A stretch of 8,072 bases of DNA from Caldithrix sp. RBG_13_44_9 (GTDB lineage: Bacteria > Calditrichota > Calditrichia > RBG-13-44-9): assembly GCA_001771055.1 (NCBI GenBank), contig MESS01000049.1:15554-23625 (forward strand). Direction: 5' to 3'. Shown here one piece after another: positions 6,726 to 8,072 of this stretch. Both the position numbers and the translations under genes were made by a program. Under the pieces are notes generated by a model. That model was not told the origin of the DNA and ran no database searches. It saw nothing but the letters and a program-made list of their open reading frames with translations. Within the stretch, counting starts at the first letter, position 1; the number at the start of each line of letters is the position of its first letter.

Positions 6726-6947
6726 TTATTTTTTCAACCAGTACAGGAAGATGAAAATGATCAAATTCAAAATCAACAGACTGACTACCGGAAAGTAAAA
6801 GGTAAAATTTTTCTTCTGGATCAGAATGTCTCCCGGTAATTTTCCAATAAAAGGTATTTTAGGAACCGCCAACAGAATCAATCCAATCGCCAGCAGCACG
6901 ATCCCGGCAATAATCAGCAATTTTGCAAATGGCTGATAAGGCCCCAT
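6726..6947 (-). CDS. DUF2905 small membrane protein
   Basis: The 73-residue protein has two hydrophobic helices (about 8-28 and 51-71) joined by a loop containing IPFIGKLPGDILIQKKNFTFYFP (about 31-53). The GxLPGDI...F.FYFP pattern is the hallmark of DUF2905, a widespread family of small integral membrane proteins with no known function. The full family length is present. The ATG at 6947 is 6 nt after the phosphorylase stop codon, and its own stop codon is 18 nt before ileS, so it is almost certainly cotranscribed with both. A second stop (TAG) follows closely in another frame. Family assignment is firm; no role can be stated. Confidence 0.88.
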   Translation of the reverse strand: MGPYQPFAKLLIIAGIVLLAIGLILLAVPKIPFIGKLPGDILIQKKNFTFYFPVVSLLILNLIIFIFLYWLKK

Positions 6948-6953
6948 ATTTTT

Positions 6954-7775
6954 CTACAATCTCTCAATGAGACGTTTCATCAATAAAGTCAGTTTCGGCT
7001 GGGCGGCATTGGCCGTTTTAATAATATCTGCCACATCCGCCGGCTGCAAGGCATCTGGAAAACATTCATCCGTCACTACCGAAATCCCGAAGACCTCCAA
7101 ACCCATGTGCCTGGCCACGATAACTTCCGGAATGGTAGACATTCCTACCACATCAGCACCGATATCGCGGAGGAAGCGATACTCCGCCCGGGTTTCCAGG
7201 TTTGGACCCGAGACCGCCACATACACTCCGCGATGAATTTTCATTTTCTCTTCCAGCACGATCTGTTCAGCCAGCTCAATCAATCTCCGGCTGTAGGGTT
7301 CGGACATATCCGGGAAACGGGGGCCAAGACTGTTATCATTCGGTCCGATTAATGGATTGTCCCCCAGAAGATTGATGTGGTCATCCATGATCATGAGGTC
7401 ACCCTTACGATAGAGCGGATTCATCCCCCCGGCAGCATTGGAAATCACCAGTGTTTTAATCCCCAGGAATTTCATCACCCGGATGGGAAAGGTGATTTGC
7501 TGCATGCTGTAACCTTCATAGTAATGAAATCTTCCCTGCATGGCTACCACTTTGCGGTCTGAGATTGATCCCAGAATCAGTTTTCCGGCATGGGTTTCCA
7601 CGGTGGAAACCGCAAAATGGGGAATTTGCTGATAAGAAAATTGGGCATCGACCGAAATTTCTTTTACCAGCTCACCTAATCCGGTGCCGAGGACAATTCC
7701 GATTTGCGGTTTTACTTTAGTCTGTCCCTGAATATGATCAACTGCTTCGTTGATCTGTTTTTTTAGATCGCTCAT
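6954..7775 (-). CDS. punA: Purine nucleoside phosphorylase, trimeric (PNP/MTAP) type
   Basis: It splits purine (deoxy)nucleosides with phosphate to the free base and (deoxy)ribose-1-phosphate in nucleoside salvage. The 273-residue length is normal. Matched to human PNP, the phosphate site has GTGLG (30-34), His62 in THAGK, Arg82 and His84 in GRFHYYEGY, and Ser213. The sugar and base site has SNAAGG (112-117), SGPNLETRAEY (189-199) with Glu194, and GMSTIPEVIVARH (211-223). The residue matching human Asn243, which selects 6-oxopurines, is Asp236 (SVVTDECFPD), and Lys244 is replaced by Glu237. This may widen or alter base choice; Asp here seems frequent in bacterial relatives (from memory). The start ATG at 7775 has a weak ribosome-binding site, 25 nt after the preceding gene. 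MTAP is an alternative family member, but the NLETRAEY and NAAGG elements fit PNP better. Confidence 0.93.
   Translation of the reverse strand: MSDLKKQINEAVDHIQGQTKVKPQIGIVLGTGLGELVKEISVDAQFSYQQIPHFAVSTVETHAGKLILGSISDRKVVAMQGRFHYYEGYSMQQITFPIRVMKFLGIKTLVISNAAGGMNPLYRKGDLMIMDDHINLLGDNPLIGPNDNSLGPRFPDMSEPYSRRLIELAEQIVLEEKMKIHRGVYVAVSGPNLETRAEYRFLRDIGADVVGMSTIPEVIVARHMGLEVFGISVVTDECFPDALQPADVADIIKTANAAQPKLTLLMKRLIERL
7593..7611. repeat. 19-nt near-perfect palindrome inside the phosphorylase gene
   Basis: ggtttccac (7593-7601) and gtggaaacc (7603-7611) are perfect 9-bp inverted arms around a single base. The stretch codes for residues VSTVET next to the phosphate-binding His62. A one-base spacer suits a dimeric DNA-binding protein better than an RNA hairpin, but coding constraint and chance are enough to explain it. 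Confidence 0.45.
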
Positions 7776-7800
7776 TCTGATGTCACTATAATTCTATGAA

Positions 7801-8072
7801 TTATTCAGTGGTTTGGATTTGATCTTGTAATTTTTGTTTCTGCTTTCTCAGTTCTTCAATTCGCTTTTTTTCTTCTTCCAGCTGTTTCTGTATTTCCTGA
7901 TCAGACATCCGCGAATATCGGATTTTCTTTACTGCTATTTCTTTATCCTTGTCTTGGCCTTTGAAGGCAAAAAAGATACTTCCAGCTACTGCTCCGGCAC
8001 CCGCAAAAAAATAAGGTGGAATCTGGTCGACATCAGCATACCACAAGGGAAGTCCTACCGCGATACCAGCGG
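7801..8072 (-). CDS. Unrecognised membrane/coiled-coil protein, C-terminal part (N-terminus outside window)
   Basis: The frame is open to the right edge, giving at least 89 residues of C-terminal sequence. A hydrophobic stretch AGIAVGLPLWYADVDQ and a Gly/Ala-rich segment PPYFFAGAGAVAGSIFFAF (about 18-36) look like one or two membrane helices. A basic stretch follows (VKKIRYSR), then a highly charged helix from MSDQEIQKQLEEEKKRIEELRKQKQKL to the end, with heptad-like Leu/Ile spacing that predicts a coiled coil. A TTG at 8046 preceded by AGGA could serve as a start and give an 81-residue protein, but the upstream frame still reads as membrane sequence, so a longer gene is more likely. I do not recognise the family. 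It lies 25 nt upstream of the phosphorylase gene and is probably cotranscribed with it. Confidence 0.65.
   Translation of the reverse strand, partial: AGIAVGLPLWYADVDQIPPYFFAGAGAVAGSIFFAFKGQDKDKEIAVKKIRYSRMSDQEIQKQLEEEKKRIEELRKQKQKLQDQIQTTE

Noticed and set aside
6967..7562. Plus-strand open frames opposite the phosphorylase gene
   Set aside because: They lie antisense to conserved PNP motifs; there is no independent support.

Overview
The window is a densely packed stretch of bacterial chromosome, with moderate GC (roughly low-to-mid 40s % by eye). All ten genes lie on the minus strand, so transcription runs from position 8072 towards 1. No gene-free stretch exceeds 75 bases. I see no tRNA, rRNA, CRISPR array, insertion sequence or convincing terminator. 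The IleRS is of the eukaryote-like 'type 2' form, and the TraR/DksA-like protein carries a HMADQGTDAMERE segment. Together with the DUF1573 and MauE/DoxX genes, this suggests a free-living bacterium of the FCB assemblage (Calditrichota, Marinimicrobia, Ignavibacteria or KSB1-like). That placement is an inference from protein style, not a proven assignment.

Right part (8072 to 6726): the C-terminal end of an unrecognised membrane/coiled-coil protein, a trimeric-type purine nucleoside phosphorylase (nucleoside salvage), and a tiny two-helix DUF2905 membrane protein. Middle (6707 to 1624): a housekeeping run of isoleucyl-tRNA synthetase, a TraR/DksA-type zinc-finger protein, signal peptidase II (lspA) and a 23S rRNA pseudouridine synthase (rluD-like). 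Spacings here are tight: 25 nt, then 0 nt, then a 20-nt overlap. This looks like one operon mixing translation, transcription control and lipoprotein maturation.

Left part (1566 to 1): three envelope genes. They are an exported DUF1573 protein with an SCGC motif, a membrane-anchored rhodanese-fold protein with no cysteine at all, and the first 110 residues of a MauE/DoxX-type membrane protein ending in a CGCF motif. The last two overlap by 8 nt. Linked genes with two Cys-X-Cys proteins and a rhodanese fold whose active site is lost look like an envelope redox or sulfur-handling module of unknown function. This is the part most likely to hold something undescribed.

Other points: the IleRS has the swapped GXHH form of the class I signature, a feature linked to very strong mupirocin resistance. 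The phosphorylase has Asp where human PNP has the base-recognising Asn243. lspA begins with TTG directly after the in-frame amber codon of the preceding gene. A perfect 11-bp stem with three GATC sites sits near the 3' end of ileS.
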